Assembly: GCF_021245725.1 (NCBI RefSeq)
Contig: NZ_JAJGSX010000034.1
Coordinates: forward strand, 32,079 to 96,078
Reading direction: 5' to 3'
Source of the DNA: Pseudonocardia sp. TRM90224
Lineage (GTDB): Bacteria; Actinomycetota; Actinomycetes; Mycobacteriales; Pseudonocardiaceae
DNA: 64,000 nt
Below are positions 39,659-47,630 of the stretch, piece after piece. Positions within the stretch are counted from its first letter, which is position 1. The number at the start of each line of letters is the position of its first letter. The translations under genes and the position numbers were made by a program. The notes beneath the pieces were generated by a model. The model was not told the origin of the DNA and searched no databases. It saw nothing but the letters and a program-made list of their open reading frames with translations.

Positions 39659-40602
39659 GCCGGTGTCCGGCCGCGCCGGATCCACGACCGGAGCAGCAGG
39701 CGGGAATGGCCGGGGACGTCGACGAACTCGCGCCGGCCGTGCACGAGCCGCAGGTTGTCGAACACGGCGAGCTCACCCTCGGCGAGCTTGCCGACCGTCT
39801 GCGCCGCCGGGTCGGCGACCGCGGCGTCGAGCGCGTCGAGGGCCGCGGTCTGCTCGGCGGTGAGGTCCGGCCGGTCGTCGCGCCGGTGCCCGATCTCGAT
39901 GTAGCTGCGCAGGTAGCTGATCGACTCGTGGCCGTTCTGCTCGAAGAGCACGGGCTTGAGCACCGTCGGCGACTCGTCGCCCACCTCGTCGCCGCGGCGG
40001 TCGACGTGGAACGGGGTGCGCAGGGTGCGCAGCAGGGCGGGATCGGTGATCCGGCGCAGGATCTCACCGAGGTGCACGGTGATCAGCTCGCCGCCGTGGC
40101 TCGACTGGCGCAGGCAGTACAGGGTGAAGACGTCCGGGGCCGGCAGGGCGGCCTCGGCGCCGTCGGTGTGCAGGTTGCCGCCGAAGCGCGAGTCGGAGTA
40201 GCGGCTGCGCTGGCCCTGGCCGACCGCGGTGTGCCGATCCCGGACCCGGCGCACCAGCTCGCCTTCCCGGTTCTGCGGTGTCGCCTCGCCCAGCAGCGCA
40301 GAGATGCGGGCGATCGCACCCGCGGCCGTCTCCTCGTCGACCGGCATGCCGGTCAGGATCAGCACCCCCGCCCCGTCGTCGAGGTGGCTGCGGACGAACC
40401 GCCCCAGTTCGGCGCCGGCCACCGCCGCGGTGGCGGCATCGGGCTCGGGGCCGAACAGCGCGGCCTGCAAGGCCGGCCCCGGGGCGACCCGGAACCTGTC
40501 GAACCCGTCGACGTGCCTCGTCCCGGTCGCTGTGTTCTCGGTCGTCACTGTGTTCTCGGTCGTCGCTGTGTTCTCGGTCGTCGCTGCGTTCCCCCCGCTC
40601 AC
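39655..40602 (-). CDS. TauD/TfdA-type 2OG-Fe(II) dioxygenase (candidate DhpA role)
   Basis: A 315-residue 2-oxoglutarate-dependent dioxygenase with the iron ligands His145-x-Asp147 (NLHTDG) and His288 (LRLVHGRREF), and the 2OG-binding Arg about 13 residues later (RLLLRSW). By position at the head of the kinase-dehydrogenase-aminotransferase block it should hydroxylate 2-hydroxyethylphosphonate at C1. The first 27 residues are an odd Thr-Glu-Asn-rich repeat encoded by four 18-bp tandem units and are probably disordered. The GTG start is one base after the SDR stop. Confidence 0.82.
   Translation of the reverse strand: MSGGNAATTENTATTENTVTTENTATGTRHVDGFDRFRVAPGPALQAALFGPEPDAATAAVAGAELGRFVRSHLDDGAGVLILTGMPVDEETAAGAIARISALLGEATPQNREGELVRRVRDRHTAVGQGQRSRYSDSRFGGNLHTDGAEAALPAPDVFTLYCLRQSSHGGELITVHLGEILRRITDPALLRTLRTPFHVDRRGDEVGDESPTVLKPVLFEQNGHESISYLRSYIEIGHRRDDRPDLTAEQTAALDALDAAVADPAAQTVGKLAEGELAVFDNLRLVHGRREFVDVPGHSRLLLRSWIRRGRTPA
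40523..40594. repeat. 18-bp tandem repeat coding for TTENTA units
   Basis: Four adjacent 18-bp units with the consensus GTCGTCGCTGTGTTCTCG (40523-40540, 40541-40558, 40559-40576, 40577-40594) at the 5' end of the TauD-type gene. Each unit adds six residues (TTENTA/V), so the number may vary between strains without breaking the frame. Confidence 0.85.
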
Positions 40603-41343
40603 TCAGCGCCCTCCTGCGATGTCGATGAACGAGCCGGTCACGTACGACGCCTTGGCCGAGAGCAGCCACACGACCGCTTCGGCGACCTCCTCGGGCTCGC
40701 CGGGGCGGCCGAGCGGGATCGCGGGGGTCAGGCGGGCGAGCCGCTCGGGATCACCGCCGCGGGCGTGGATGTCGGTCTTGATGAAGCCTGGCCGCACCGC
40801 ATTGACCCGGATGCCCTCCCCGGCCACCTCCAGCGACAGCCCGATGGTCAGCGTGTCGAGCGCGCCCTTGCTCGCCGCGTAGTCGACGTACTCGCCCGCC
40901 GAGCCCAGCCGCGACGCCGCCGACGACACGTTGACGATCGCGCCGCCGTTGCCGCCGTGCGCGGTGGACATCCGCCGCACGGCCTCCCGGGCGCAGAGGA
41001 ACGGACCGACCACGTTGGCGTCGAGCACCCGCCGCAACCGGCGCTCGTCGATCTGGTCGACCCGGCTGCCGCCCTCCAGCAACCCGGCGTTGTTGACCAG
41101 CGCGTCGAGCCGGCCGAACTGGTTGTCGATCTCGGTGAACATCCGCTCGACCGCGGCCTCGGAGCCGACGTCGGCCTTGAACGCGGCACCGGGTCCGGCC
41201 AGCTCGGCGAGCAGCTTCTCGGCGGCGGCGTCGTCGGAGTGGTAGCCGACGGCCACGGCGTATCCGGCGCTCGACGCGAGCCGCGCGACCGCGGCGCCGA
41301 TCCCTCGGCTCGCACCGGTCACCAGCACGACCGGGCGATCCAC
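40603..41343 (-). CDS. short-chain dehydrogenase of the phosphonate cluster
   Basis: A 246-residue classical SDR: cofactor loop TGASRGIGAAV, NNAG, active-site Ser in VNVSSAASRL, catalytic YAASK and the closing GSFIDIAGG. It resembles 3-oxoacyl-ACP reductases and glucose dehydrogenases in the NADP-binding half. It is joined to the beta-hydroxylase-like gene (TAGTG overlap) and the TauD-type gene. It may oxidise a hydroxyl introduced by one of the oxygenases; the substrate is not known. Confidence 0.85.
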   Translation of the reverse strand: MDRPVVLVTGASRGIGAAVARLASSAGYAVAVGYHSDDAAAEKLLAELAGPGAAFKADVGSEAAVERMFTEIDNQFGRLDALVNNAGLLEGGSRVDQIDERRLRRVLDANVVGPFLCAREAVRRMSTAHGGNGGAIVNVSSAASRLGSAGEYVDYAASKGALDTLTIGLSLEVAGEGIRVNAVRPGFIKTDIHARGGDPERLARLTPAIPLGRPGEPEEVAEAVVWLLSAKASYVTGSFIDIAGGR

Positions 41344-42038
41344 TAGATGTCGCCGTTCGCGTCGGCGATCATCTGCGCCGACCAGCGCTGTTTGAGCCGC
41401 AGGCAGAGCCGGTTGAGGCCGTCGAGCACGGGGTTCAGCGGCCGGCGCACGTCGATGATCAACATCGTGCGGGTGCCGGTGCTGGTGTTGTAGACCTCGT
41501 GCTCGAACGTGTCGTCGATGAGGATCGGCCGGCGCTCGGCCCAGGTGTGGAAGGTCTGGTCGACCCGCAGGTAGGGCGGGCTGTCGGTGGGCACCCGCAA
41601 CGGCAGGTGGTAGCGCAGGATGCCCGCGTAGGGGCCCTCGTGGGCGTCGAGCGTGACGCCGGGCGGCAGCTGCGCCACCATCGCGTTGACCACGCGAGGG
41701 GTGCGCTCGACGAAGTCCATGACGAGCGGCAGGTCGCGATGCGCCCGCTCGTTGGCCACCCCGAGCATGTAGGCGTAGTACAGGCGCCAGCCGATCGAGA
41801 CCTGCGCGGCGCGGGTCGGGTCGATGTCGCCGTAGGGCGTCAGGTCGCGGACGCCGATGAGGCGGTCGACCTCTTCGCGCAGCTCGTCGAACCGCTCGAC
41901 CAGCTCTGCCGATTCCGGAAACGCGACAAGCGGGTCTTCCATGATCCGCGGGCGTTTCGCACCGCCGCTCCCAGCCAACAGGATTCGGTTCACCAAGCCC
42001 CGAACCAACGGCTGGTTCACACTCAACGAACCGCGCAC
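41343..42038 (-). CDS. aspartyl/asparaginyl beta-hydroxylase-like 2OG-Fe(II) oxygenase
   Basis: A 231-residue protein of the Asp/Asn beta-hydroxylase family (cupin-fold, two-His iron site). His133 (DAHEGPYAG) and His180 (DDTFEHEVYN) are the iron ligands and Arg190 (GTRTMLI) fits the 2OG-binding residue. It is the first gene of the phosphonate operon. It could introduce the double bond (a DhpJ-like role) or a beta-hydroxyl in the peptide. The start is GTG 42038, preceded by GGGGGGATT exactly as the radical SAM gene is; a TTG at 42074 is less likely. Confidence 0.78.
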   Translation of the reverse strand: MRGSLSVNQPLVRGLVNRILLAGSGGAKRPRIMEDPLVAFPESAELVERFDELREEVDRLIGVRDLTPYGDIDPTRAAQVSIGWRLYYAYMLGVANERAHRDLPLVMDFVERTPRVVNAMVAQLPPGVTLDAHEGPYAGILRYHLPLRVPTDSPPYLRVDQTFHTWAERRPILIDDTFEHEVYNTSTGTRTMLIIDVRRPLNPVLDGLNRLCLRLKQRWSAQMIADANGDI

Positions 42039-42269
42039 GAATCCCCCCGAAATCGTGTTGATCGACGCATTCAATCGCTGCGTCCCATTCGATAGTGCCG
42101 GAGCCGCAACCCGCTGTCAACCGTGCAGTCACCCACTGTTCAACTCTTCGTCTACCCACCTCATCACCGCAGGTCAGGCATGCCAAATACAGCTCCTGGC
42201 AGGCCTGCCTGCGGCCCTGGAACACCTCGGAACAGTGACCAGAGAAGGCAGTGGAGGAAGGTCGTCGAA
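42039..42269. promoter_or_regulatory. promoter region of the phosphonate operon
   Basis: This 231-bp gap precedes the first gene of the long minus-strand operon, and the cstA stop lies at its other end. It holds a 12-bp perfect palindrome GGCAGGCCTGCC (42198-42209), about 160 bp upstream of the first start codon, which may be a regulator site. No clear -35/-10 pair and no pathway regulator gene was found next to it. Confidence 0.4.
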
Positions 42270-44381
42270 CTACGACCCGCCCGATATCCCTACCTTTTCA
42301 GCAGAACCGCCGATTCCGGACGGAACTGCGGGAACTTCCGAACTCGGCGGTAGCGTCGGCGCGCTCAAGGCACGCCGCCAGACGACGATGGCATTTCCGA
42401 GAACAACGATCACGAGGATGGCGAAGAAAGCGGCGAGAATGCCGTCCACGGTGGAGTTGACGATGACCGCGTGCATGTCGTCGAGGCTCTTCGCGGGGGC
42501 GAGCAGCTCACCGCGGTCGAGCGCCGCGGCATAACGTTCGCGTTGCGCGAAGAACCCGAGCTTGGGATCGGTGGAGAACACCTTCTGGTAGCTCGCGGTG
42601 AGGGTGACGGCGACGTCCCAGGCCAGCGGGATGCCGGTGACCCAGGCGTAGCGGACCTTCCCGGCCTTGATCAGCAGGGTGGTGCAGACGGTGAGCGCGA
42701 TCGCGGCGAGCAGCTGGTTCGCGATGCCGAACAGCGGGAACAACTGGTTGATCCCGCCGAGCGGGTCGGTGACCCCGGCGTAGAGGAAGTAGCCCCACGC
42801 CCCGACCACCGCGGCGCTGGTGATCCACAGCCCGGGCTTCCAGCTGACATCGGCGAACGGCTTGTGCACGTTGCCCAGCGTGTCCTGCAGCATGTACCGC
42901 CCGACCCGCGTGCCGGCGTCGACGGTGGTCAGGATGAACAGCGCCTCGAACATGATCGCGAAGTGGTACCAGAACGCCTTGAGCGCGGCCCCGCCGAACA
43001 CCGCGGAGAAGATCTCCGACATCCCGACCGCCAGCGTCGGTGCGCCACCGGTCCGCGCCACCAGCGTGTGCTCCTGCACGGCCGCCGCCGCAGCGGTGAG
43101 CGCGTCGGGGGTGATGGTGAACCCGAGCTTGCCCACCGCGGCCGACGCCGTCTCCACTGTGGTGCCGAGCAGCCCGGCGGGGGCGTTCATCGCGAAGTAC
43201 AGCCCCGGGTCGAGCACGCACGCAGCGATCAACGCCATGATCGCGACGAACGACTCCGTGAGCATCGCCCCGTACCCGATGAGCCGGACCTGGGACTCCT
43301 TCTCGATCAGCTTGGGCGTCGTGCCCGAGGCGATCAGCGCGTGGAAGCCCGACAGCGCGCCGCATGCGATGGTGATGAACACGAACGGGAACAGCGAGCC
43401 GGAGAACACCGGCCCGGTGCCGGAGAACGCGAACTGCGTGAACGCCTCCGTGTTGAGCACCGGCTGCGTCACCAGCACCCCGACAGCCAGCAACGCGATC
43501 ACGCCGACCTTCATGAACGTCGACAGGTAGTCGCGCGGGGCGAGCAGCATCCACACCGGCAGCACCGAGGCGACGAACCCGTAGACCACCAGGCAGAGCA
43601 CCAGCGTGCGCGGGTCGAGGGTGAACGCCGCGGCCCAGCTCGAGTCCTGCACCCACCCGCCGCCGATGATCGCGACCAGCAGCAGCGCGACGCCGATCAC
43701 GCTGGCCTCGATCACCTTGCCGGGCCGGATCACCCGCATGTACAGGCCCATCAGCAGGGCGATCGGGATCGTCATCGCGATCGAGAACGTCCCCCAGGGC
43801 GAGGCCGCCAGCGCGTTGACCACCACCAGCGCCAGCACCGCCAGCAGGATGATCATGATCGCGAACACGGCGACCAGCGCGGCGATCCCGCCGACCGGGC
43901 CGATCTCGTCGCGGGCCATCTGGCCCAGGCTCTTCCCGTCGCGGCGCATCGAGAAGAACAGCGTGACCATGTCCTGCACGGCACCGGCGAAGATGACGCC
44001 CGCGATGATCCAGATCGTGCCGGGGAGGTACCCCATCTGGGCCGCCAGCACCGGGCCGACCAGCGGTCCCGCGCCGGCGATCGCCGCGAAGTGGTGTCCG
44101 AACAGGACCCTGCGGTCGGTCGGCTGGAAGTCCGCGCCGTTGTTCAACCGCTCGGCCGGGGTCGCGCGGGTGTCGTCGACCTGCAGGACCTTGCGGGTGA
44201 TGAACCGCGCGTAGAAGCGGTACGCGATCGCGTACGAGCCCAGCGCGGCCGCGACCAGCCAGATCGCCGAGATGCTCTCGCCGCGGGACAGGGCCACCAC
44301 GGCCCATCCGACAGCCCCGACGACCGCCACCACCGACCAGATCAGCACCTGCGCCGGCCGCAACCCGAACCTCGTCAACAC
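42270..44381 (-). CDS. cstA: CstA-family peptide/pyruvate transporter
   Basis: A 703-residue membrane protein with about 16-18 helices, of the CstA (carbon starvation A) family. Characteristic segments are FGHHFAAIAGAGPLVGPVLAAQMGYLPG, FHALIASGTTPKLI and DAGTRVGRYMLQ. CstA and BtsT import peptides or pyruvate during carbon shortage. The start is GTG 44381 behind GGGGAG. It lies directly upstream of the phosphonate operon on the same strand; since dehydrophos-type compounds break down to a pyruvate-dehydrogenase poison, a pyruvate or peptide importer here is notable, but the link is speculative. Confidence 0.9.
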   Translation of the reverse strand: MLTRFGLRPAQVLIWSVVAVVGAVGWAVVALSRGESISAIWLVAAALGSYAIAYRFYARFITRKVLQVDDTRATPAERLNNGADFQPTDRRVLFGHHFAAIAGAGPLVGPVLAAQMGYLPGTIWIIAGVIFAGAVQDMVTLFFSMRRDGKSLGQMARDEIGPVGGIAALVAVFAIMIILLAVLALVVVNALAASPWGTFSIAMTIPIALLMGLYMRVIRPGKVIEASVIGVALLLVAIIGGGWVQDSSWAAAFTLDPRTLVLCLVVYGFVASVLPVWMLLAPRDYLSTFMKVGVIALLAVGVLVTQPVLNTEAFTQFAFSGTGPVFSGSLFPFVFITIACGALSGFHALIASGTTPKLIEKESQVRLIGYGAMLTESFVAIMALIAACVLDPGLYFAMNAPAGLLGTTVETASAAVGKLGFTITPDALTAAAAAVQEHTLVARTGGAPTLAVGMSEIFSAVFGGAALKAFWYHFAIMFEALFILTTVDAGTRVGRYMLQDTLGNVHKPFADVSWKPGLWITSAAVVGAWGYFLYAGVTDPLGGINQLFPLFGIANQLLAAIALTVCTTLLIKAGKVRYAWVTGIPLAWDVAVTLTASYQKVFSTDPKLGFFAQRERYAAALDRGELLAPAKSLDDMHAVIVNSTVDGILAAFFAILVIVVLGNAIVVWRRALSAPTLPPSSEVPAVPSGIGGSAEKVGISGGS

Positions 44382-44567
44382 GCACTCCCCTCGCCGCCGA
44401 TGGCGTCCTCGCCACGGCTCGTTGCCGTACTAGTTGCAATAGGGTCGGGATCGGTTGACAGCCGTTCGGAACTTCTTCTCGACCCCGACAGCCGATGGAC
44501 AGCAGCGGGTCGGTGCTCCTACCCTCCGGTTCCGGGAGATCACTCTGCACGCGGGCAAGGGGGGCCG

Positions 44568-46079
44568 GTGGAGAAGTTCGACTCTGCGCTCACGCTTGTC
44601 GCGGTGCTCGCCGGAACCTCGTTGTTGGCGCTCGCGGCGCGCCGGTTCCACCGCCGTTCCCGGCTGCCCGACATGCCCGGCTGGGCACTCGCCGACTGCC
44701 GATACGGGGCCGTGCTCACGTGGTTCCTGCTGGGTGGTTCCATATTCACCGCGTACACGTTCATCGCCGTTCCCGGCCGTACCTTCGGAATCGGCGCACT
44801 CGGCTTCTTCTCGCTGGCCTACACCGGAATGCTCGCCCCGATCCTGTTCGTCCTGCTGCCTCGATTGTGGAGTGCGGCAAAGCGCACGGGATCGGTCACG
44901 ATCGCGGATCACGTGCGCGCCAGATACAACTCCCCCGGCCTGATGCTCGCGGTGGCACTCACCGGGATACTCGCGACGATGCCCTACATCGCATTGCAGC
45001 TCGTCGGGGTGCGCGCCGTTCTCATGGCGGTCGGACTCTACCCGGCCGGGCTCGCCGGCGACCTCGCCCTGTCGGCCGTGTTCGGCGTCCTCGCAGTGGC
45101 CACGTTCAACACCGGACTGCGCGTGCCGGCCCTGATCTCCGTCGCCAAGGGCGCACTGGTCTTCGGTGCGACGCTCGGGATCACGGTCGCGATACTGCAC
45201 GAGTTCGACGGCTTCGGCCCGATGTTCGCCGCCGCCTCCGAGCGGGCCGTCGAATCACCGCACGTGGACATGCTGATCCGGCCGGACGACCATCTCGCCT
45301 TCGTCTCGCTCGCGGTCGGCTCCGCATTGGCGCTGCCGATGTACCCGCACGTCCTCACCGCCACGTTCGCCGCCAAGGGGCCCGACACATTGCGAAAGGC
45401 CGTCATCGGCATTCCCGCGTGGACGCTGGTGCTGGGACTGTTCGGCCTGCTGGGCATCGCGGCGTTGGCGGCTGGTGTTGCAGCGCCTCCGGGAAATGCC
45501 GAGGTCGCGGCGCCATTGCTGGTGGCGGACCTGCTGCCGGCCGTCGCCAGCGGCATCGTGTTCGGCGCGATCGCGGTGGGCGCGCTCGTGCCGGCGGCGG
45601 TGATGTCGGTGGCCTTCGCCGCGCTGTTCACCCGCAACGTCTACGTCGAGTTCTTCGCCCCGCACACCACCCCGAAGGGCGAGGTACGGGTCGCCCGCTG
45701 GGTATCGCTGCTGGCGAAGGTCGCCGCACTCGGATTCGTGTTCGGCCTGCGCGACCAGGTCGCGATCAACCTGCAACTGCTCGGCAGCCTCTGGATCCTG
45801 CAAACCCTCCCGACCGTCGCCATCGGCCTGTTCACCAACTGGCTGCACCCCCGCGCACTACTGGCCGGCTGGGCCGTCGGCATGGCCGGCGGAACCTGGC
45901 TAGCAGTGGCCGGCGGATTCAGCTCACTCGTCCATTTCTCGCCGATTCCGGTGCCGGTTTCGGTCGGGTTGCTCGCGCTCGCGTTGAACCTCGTCGTCGC
46001 CACCGCGCTGACCGTCGCGTTCAATGCAATGAGTGTTCCGCGCACGTCGCGTCACCGTTACCCGGCGGAGGTCGAATGA
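44568..46079 (+). CDS. sodium:solute symporter family protein
   Basis: A 503-residue membrane protein with about 13 helices, of the SSS (PutP/ActP-like) family. The pattern DCRYGAVLTWFLLGGSIFTAYTFIAVPG matches helix 1-2, and FALPMYPHVLTA-like sequence (ALALPMYPHVLTATFA) matches the middle of the family. The substrate may be acetate or another short acid. The start is GTG 44568 after AAGGGGGG. It overlaps the downstream ECF sigma gene by four bases, an unusual arrangement for a transporter. Confidence 0.87.
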   Translation: MEKFDSALTLVAVLAGTSLLALAARRFHRRSRLPDMPGWALADCRYGAVLTWFLLGGSIFTAYTFIAVPGRTFGIGALGFFSLAYTGMLAPILFVLLPRLWSAAKRTGSVTIADHVRARYNSPGLMLAVALTGILATMPYIALQLVGVRAVLMAVGLYPAGLAGDLALSAVFGVLAVATFNTGLRVPALISVAKGALVFGATLGITVAILHEFDGFGPMFAAASERAVESPHVDMLIRPDDHLAFVSLAVGSALALPMYPHVLTATFAAKGPDTLRKAVIGIPAWTLVLGLFGLLGIAALAAGVAAPPGNAEVAAPLLVADLLPAVASGIVFGAIAVGALVPAAVMSVAFAALFTRNVYVEFFAPHTTPKGEVRVARWVSLLAKVAALGFVFGLRDQVAINLQLLGSLWILQTLPTVAIGLFTNWLHPRALLAGWAVGMAGGTWLAVAGGFSSLVHFSPIPVPVSVGLLALALNLVVATALTVAFNAMSVPRTSRHRYPAEVE

Positions 46080-46624
46080 ACGAGATCAGCGCGACCGAAC
46101 GGGCGCCGACCGCCGCGGACACCGCTCCCGACGATCGCGAAGAAGGTGTCGAAACGATCTTCAAGGCGCACCACGCCACAATGGTGCGACTTGCCGTGGT
46201 GCTCGGCGCCGACGATGCCGAAGACATCGTCGCCGAAGCCTTCTACCAGCTGTACAGGCGTTGGCGACAACTGCGGAACCCGGACGCGGCCGTCGGCTTC
46301 CTGCGCTCGGTCGTGGTCAACCTCACCCGAATGCGAATTCGGCACATCCAGGTCGCCCGCCGGCACGTCCGACGTGCCGAGCCGGCGATCGAGCCGGTCC
46401 AATCAGGAGAATCGCTCGCCGTTCTGCGGGATGATCAGCGAGCGCTCGTGGAAGCCGTGCGCCACCTGCCGGCACGGCAACGGGAGGCGCTCGTGCTCCG
46501 ATATTGGCTTGATCTTTCAGAACGTGAGATCGCGAAGACGATGGACGTTTCGGTCGGCTCGGTCAAGGTCCACATCTCCCGTGGGATGGCGGCGCTGACC
46601 CGGAAGTTCGAGGATCACCGATGA
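46076..46624 (+). CDS. ECF/SigE-family RNA polymerase sigma factor
   Basis: A 182-residue sigma-70 family factor with regions 2 and 4 only. Region 2 reads DDAEDIVAEAFYQLYRRW and region 4 LPARQREALVLRYWLDLSEREIAKTMDVSVGSVKVHISRGMAAL. Such factors direct transcription of a small stress or envelope regulon. It is coupled by overlap both to the symporter gene before and to a small membrane protein gene after, which probably codes for its anti-sigma partner. Confidence 0.88.
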   Translation: MNEISATERAPTAADTAPDDREEGVETIFKAHHATMVRLAVVLGADDAEDIVAEAFYQLYRRWRQLRNPDAAVGFLRSVVVNLTRMRIRHIQVARRHVRRAEPAIEPVQSGESLAVLRDDQRALVEAVRHLPARQREALVLRYWLDLSEREIAKTMDVSVGSVKVHISRGMAALTRKFEDHR

Positions 46625-46905
46625 ACCCCGTCACCGACGAGAACCTGCGGGCGGCGCTCGGCGCGCTCGCGGACGGCGTGCAGGTGCAGCCCGACCGGCC
46701 CTACGCCACCATCAGCGCCGGCTGGCGGAGGCGCTACCGGCGCCGCCGGCTGACGGTCGCGATCCTCGCGACGGTCGTCTTCGGAGCCGTGGACGTCGTC
46801 GGGCTCTGGGCGCTCAACTCCGCGGAGCCGATCCCCCAGGTGATCTTCTCCGACACCGAACCGCCCAGCTCCGCGGACCCGGGGTCCCTCATCGGATCCC
46901 CCTGA
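46621..46905 (+). CDS. small single-pass membrane protein, probable anti-sigma partner
   Basis: A 94-residue protein: a cytoplasmic N-terminal part (MNPVTDENLRAALGALADG, then Arg-rich WRRRYRRRR), one transmembrane helix at about residues 44-65 and a short Ser/Pro-rich outer tail. The layout and the ATGA overlap with the ECF sigma gene are typical for small anti-sigma factors, but the sequence has no zinc-binding motif. The role is inferred from position. Confidence 0.65.
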   Translation: MNPVTDENLRAALGALADGVQVQPDRPYATISAGWRRRYRRRRLTVAILATVVFGAVDVVGLWALNSAEPIPQVIFSDTEPPSSADPGSLIGSP

Positions 46906-46907
46906 GG

Positions 46908-47546
46908 TCATTCGGCCCAAGCGCTGTTCCGGATGATCTCGACGAAGTCGCTGCGGACGAACGTCGGGTCGAAATGGGCCAGCACATCGTCGTTCATCGT
47001 GCCGAACGTCGTGTCGGGGCGGTCGGCCATACCATCGTTGAACGCCCGCAGGATGCGGTTCTTGAAGTCGGGCCGCGGGTGCCGGTGCAGCACATCGGCG
47101 CGCTGATCGACGGTGATCTCGTCGAGGTCGAGGCCGAGCACATCGGTCTCGACGCCCAGGGTCACGACGGCGACCTCAGGAGCGAGGTGTGCCGGGATGC
47201 CGGGTGTCGTGTGCAGGGCGATGCCCAGCCACACGTTCTGGGCGTCGAGCTCGGAGCGGCCGTGCGCGCGCAGGAAGTCCCGGGCCGCATCGGCACCGTC
47301 GATCTCGAAGCGCTGGACCTTGGTCGCGTAGGCGTCGGTCAGCCCGAGATCGTGGAACAGGCCGCCCACGTAGGCCAGCTCGGGATCGACCGCGAGCCCG
47401 CGAGCGGCGGCCTTGAGCGATCCCCAGAGGAACACGCGGCGGGAGTGGTCGAACAAGGTGTCGTCCGCGGCATCCCGGACGAGCGCGGTGGCCTCCCGGA
47501 CGAGGGCGGTGTCGGGGATCGTGACCCCGGCGATGGTCTCGGGCAT
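46908..47546 (-). CDS. HD-domain hydrolase (cyanamide hydratase-like)
   Basis: A 212-residue HD-superfamily protein: DHSRRVFLWG, the central HD pair in GGLFHDLGLTD and ALHTTPGIP fit the metal-binding pattern of cyanamide-hydratase/DDI2-like HD enzymes. The length is usual. It would hydrolyse or hydrate a small molecule, the identity of which is unknown. It converges with the small membrane protein gene (2 bp between stops) and is followed upstream by a GlxA-type regulator gene. Confidence 0.82.
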   Translation of the reverse strand: MPETIAGVTIPDTALVREATALVRDAADDTLFDHSRRVFLWGSLKAAARGLAVDPELAYVGGLFHDLGLTDAYATKVQRFEIDGADAARDFLRAHGRSELDAQNVWLGIALHTTPGIPAHLAPEVAVVTLGVETDVLGLDLDEITVDQRADVLHRHPRPDFKNRILRAFNDGMADRPDTTFGTMNDDVLAHFDPTFVRSDFVEIIRNSAWAE

Positions 47547-47630
47547 GACAGCGGCTCCTTCGACTGGACCGACTCGAGCGGATCCAGTCTTGCCGGCACC
47601 CCTGGTCGGACCGAGTGCGCGGATTGACCA

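Noticed and set aside
42471..44380. Long plus-strand open frame opposite cstA, fused in frame to the symporter
   Set aside because: The cstA protein on the minus strand is full length and well conserved; the plus-strand frame is Arg/Glu/Asp/His-rich as expected for antisense of a membrane protein gene. The symporter has its own start and ribosome-binding site at 44568.
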